The position numbers and the translations under genes are program-made. Shown here in pieces: positions 62,026 through 64,000 of a stretch of DNA of 64,000 bases (positions are counted from its first letter, which is position 1; each line of letters opens with the position of its first letter). The stretch is from Thermoplasmata archaeon (lineage in GTDB: Archaea; Thermoplasmatota; Thermoplasmata; Lutacidiplasmatales; UBA184): NCBI GenBank assembly GCA_030038095.1, contig JASHPK010000033.1:1-64000 (forward strand). The letters are read 5' to 3'. The notes below the pieces were generated by a model. The model did not search any database. It was not told where the DNA came from and saw only the letters and a program-made list of their open reading frames with translations.

Positions 62026-63590
62026 CTACGTGGAAGACTCTACGGCCGTCGGGGCTTCCGCCGGGTTCGCGGTCCGACTGTCCAGTACTCGTCCGCAGAG
62101 CCAGAACGAGCAGACGAGAGCCAAGAGAACCGACACGCCCAGAACGAGGAACACCTCGTCGTACGAGGCCACCAGCGCCGCGCGGAGTGCACCGGACGAC
62201 TCTGAGCCTACGCTCAACGAGTGGAACCGCCAGGACTGGAATATCGTGAGGATCGAGATTCCGAGAGCGCCGCCGAGCGTCTGGAAGAACTTCGTCAGTC
62301 CGACCGCGGCTCCCACCTGATTGGGGGGCGCTTCGTTCTGGACCGCAATCGTGGCTCCAGCGAGCGCGATCCCAAGCCCAAACCCCAGAGGGATGAGGGG
62401 AAGGGCGACGCCGCCGGTGGGGAGGGCGCCGAACGACAGGACCCAGAACGGGGTCGCCGTCGTCATGAGCGACATGGAGAGGCCGGCCACTCCCGAGACG
62501 AGTAGGGCCGGCACGAGTAGAGTCCGGTAAGAGCACCGATTCAAGAGGGCGCCCGCGACGTTCGCGCCAACGATCACCGGGACCGCGAAGAAGTAGATCA
62601 TGTCGCGAATGTCGCTCGCCGAGCCTCCGAGCGCGACCCCGACGAAGAGCGAAAGGAATGTGATCACCGCGCTGAGCAGGAGCCCTGTGAACAGCAGGAT
62701 GCCGTTCGCCGACCGTATCGCCGCTCCCCCAAGAGTCGCAACGGGAGGAGAGGTTCGGGACAGCGAAGCTCCCACCACAAGAAGGCCGCAAGCAGGCCCA
62801 CGGTCGTGGAGAGGAGCCCGATGACTCGGTAACCGGTCCAAGCCCACCCGAAGTCAGAGACACCGACGAGCGCGACCATCAAGGCGGAGACCCATCCTGA
62901 GATGAGGGCCGCGCCGGGGAGGTCGAAACGTCCACGGATCGCGGAGCGGAGTGGGTCGACCCAGAGGACCAGGATCAGGACTGCGAATAGACCGAAAGGT
63001 AGGTTGATATAGAACACCCAGCGCCAGGTCGTCACCGACACGATGTAGCTCCCCAGGAGGGGTCCAGCAACGATCGATATCCCCGCTGTCGCCCCGAGGA
63101 TACCAATCGCCCTCGTTCGGTCCTCCGGCCCAAAAAGCGCCGCGATCATGGCGATCGCCACCGGGAAAGTAGCGCCGCCTCCGAAGCCTTGCAGGCCCCG
63201 GAAGATGATCAGTTGCGTGAGGGATTGGCTAAACCCGGCCAGCACGGATCCGACGATGAAGATCGCCGTTCCTGCTAGGAAGACGTTCCGGCGACTAGCG
63301 ATGTCGGAAAGCCGCCCGAAGACCGGAACCGCGATCGTGGCGCTCACCAGGTAAGCGCTCACGACGAAAGCGACCCCGTTCACCTGGTGCAAGTCGGTGG
63401 CAATGGTCGGCAGAGCCGTGGAGACCACGAACGAATCTAGACCGCCCATCAGGACCACCAGGAAGATTCCCGTGGCAACCAGGAAACCCGCAGGTTCCGC
63501 TAGCCGCAACCCCGGGCGAGCCGCTTGCAGCCCGGCGCCTTCAGACGGAGGCACTCGGGTGGGGCTCGGCTGCTTCGGGGGGGCGCTCAT
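62026..63590 (-). pseudogene. DHA2-type MFS drug/proton antiporter, interrupted by a frameshift
   Basis: The 5' part (63590 down to about 62726) encodes 10 helices of a 14-helix transporter: LMGGLDSFVVSTALPTIATDL (read in pieces), AYLVSATIAVPVFGRLSDI, FRGLQGFGGGATFPVAIAMI and WRWVFYINLPFGL. The remainder, in another frame to 62026, gives AAIRSANGILLFTGLLL through GATIAVQNEAPPNQVGAAVG and the last helices. The switch falls in a run of five C on the plus strand (62726-62730); one extra base there restores a single frame of about 520 residues. It may be a real recent inactivation or a sequencing error in a homopolymer. Confidence 0.8.
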
Positions 63591-63715
63591 TGGTGGCTCC
63601 GGTCGGGCATGGCTCGATCGCCTCGCTTCCCCAGGGGCGCGGACAAGTTTATTCGCGAGAGCTAGCCTGCTAGAGGCACGGGTCCACGGTCTTTGCCCGT
63701 GAGGAGGGACGTGGC

Positions 63716-64000
63716 GTGCGGCTGATGGTGGTCGACGTGCCGAGACCGGCCCTCGGCCGAATGCTCGGGTGGCCCGCCTCGCTCGATGCCCTCCGTTCCG
63801 TGAAGTTAGTCAGTTACGTTCGAACCGACCCCAAGGAGGTTGCGACGATCTGGCACGTGAACTTCCCTGGCGGGCCCTCGAAACTGGAAGCCCTATTTCC
63901 TCGGAACCGGACCCGGGTCAGAGTCCTCGAAAGCACGTCGGACGGGGAGTACATCCTGTTTGTTCGACAGCGACAGGGTGGGCGGCCCGCCGGAATCCAG
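63716..64000 (+). CDS. N-terminal part of a possible Bat-type HTH regulator (runs off window)
   Basis: An open frame starts at GTG 63716, with the Shine-Dalgarno-like gaggaggga seven bases upstream, and stays open for 95 codons to the edge. It reads LMVVDVPRPALGRMLGWP, SVKLVSYVRTDPKEVATIWHV and RVLESTSDGEYILFVRQ. This alternation of strands and helices resembles the N-terminal sensor part of archaeal bacterio-opsin-activator-like regulators, whose HTH-10 domain would lie beyond the window. ATG at 63725 is an alternative start. Identity is tentative. Confidence 0.5.
   Translation, partial: MRLMVVDVPRPALGRMLGWPASLDALRSVKLVSYVRTDPKEVATIWHVNFPGGPSKLEALFPRNRTRVRVLESTSDGEYILFVRQRQGGRPAGIQ

Overview
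The window looks like high-GC archaeal chromosome. Three genes specify ether-lipid synthesis (geranylgeranylglyceryl-phosphate synthase, digeranylgeranylglyceryl-phosphate synthase, CDP-archaeol synthase). Other archaeal markers are a tRNA-intron endonuclease, a GEK1-type D-aminoacyl-tRNA deacylase, a GHMP-type shikimate kinase, the ADTH/dehydroquinate synthase II entry to the shikimate pathway, and a DUF2070 protein. Many genes have an A/T-rich TATA-like box about 25-30 nt before the start codon and no Shine-Dalgarno sequence, so leaderless transcription seems common. My best guess is a high-GC, possibly soil or subsurface, lineage of Thermoplasmatota; that is inference from gene content, not a placement. 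I see no rRNA, CRISPR array, insertion sequence, integrase or replication origin.

Layout. 1-4.3 kb: a truncated 2-oxoacid dehydrogenase E1 alpha, a divergent ABC-2 exporter operon and a small unknown gene. 4.4-9.9 kb: a secreted barrel-like protein, tRNA-Ile(GAU), a small unknown protein, a cation/proton antiporter, a membrane protein, a strongly self-complementary intergenic stretch and a DinB-like protein. 10.1-14.2 kb: a Zn/Mn-type metal ABC operon led by a DtxR-family repressor with a likely operator. 14.4-19.1 kb: a sulfite-oxidase-fold molybdoenzyme facing two membrane genes, one carrying ferredoxin motifs. 19.4-25.7 kb: malate synthase and isocitrate lyase (glyoxylate shunt), then acyl-CoA dehydrogenase, class III CoA-transferase and a haem-oxygenase-fold oxidase.

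25.7-41.0 kb holds the centrepiece: one compact supra-operon for the route from aspartate to tryptophan. It encodes ADTH synthase, dehydroquinate synthase II, fused AroD-AroE, archaeal shikimate kinase, AroA, AroC, aspartate-semialdehyde dehydrogenase, aspartate kinase, then TrpE, G, D, C, F, B, A. Aspartate kinase and the semialdehyde dehydrogenase make the semialdehyde that ADTH synthase consumes, which explains their place between the shikimate and trp blocks. Its only evident promoter sits over the stop codon of the gene before it. The predicted transcript begins with a 23-codon open frame ending Trp-Pro-Trp-stop, followed by mutually exclusive pairings that could hide or expose the ribosome-binding site of the first enzyme. 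I propose a translational, tryptophan-sensing attenuator, which would be unusual in an archaeon.

41.0-48.3 kb (minus strand): a lipid/RNA operon with DGGGP synthase, GGGP synthase, a DUF2070 protein, an M20-type peptidase, CDP-archaeol synthase, PyrE and the tRNA endonuclease. 48.3-51.3 kb: a pair of M16 peptidases, one without the zinc motif, and a small possible ribbon-helix-helix protein. 51.2-55.0 kb: D-aminoacyl-tRNA deacylase and a large surface beta-propeller. 55.2-64 kb: an ADP-forming acyl-CoA synthetase fused to a GNAT domain, a PadR-controlled ABC-2 exporter with a 24-bp palindromic operator, a GT-C-like membrane protein, a frameshifted DHA2-type MFS transporter and the start of a possible Bat-type regulator.
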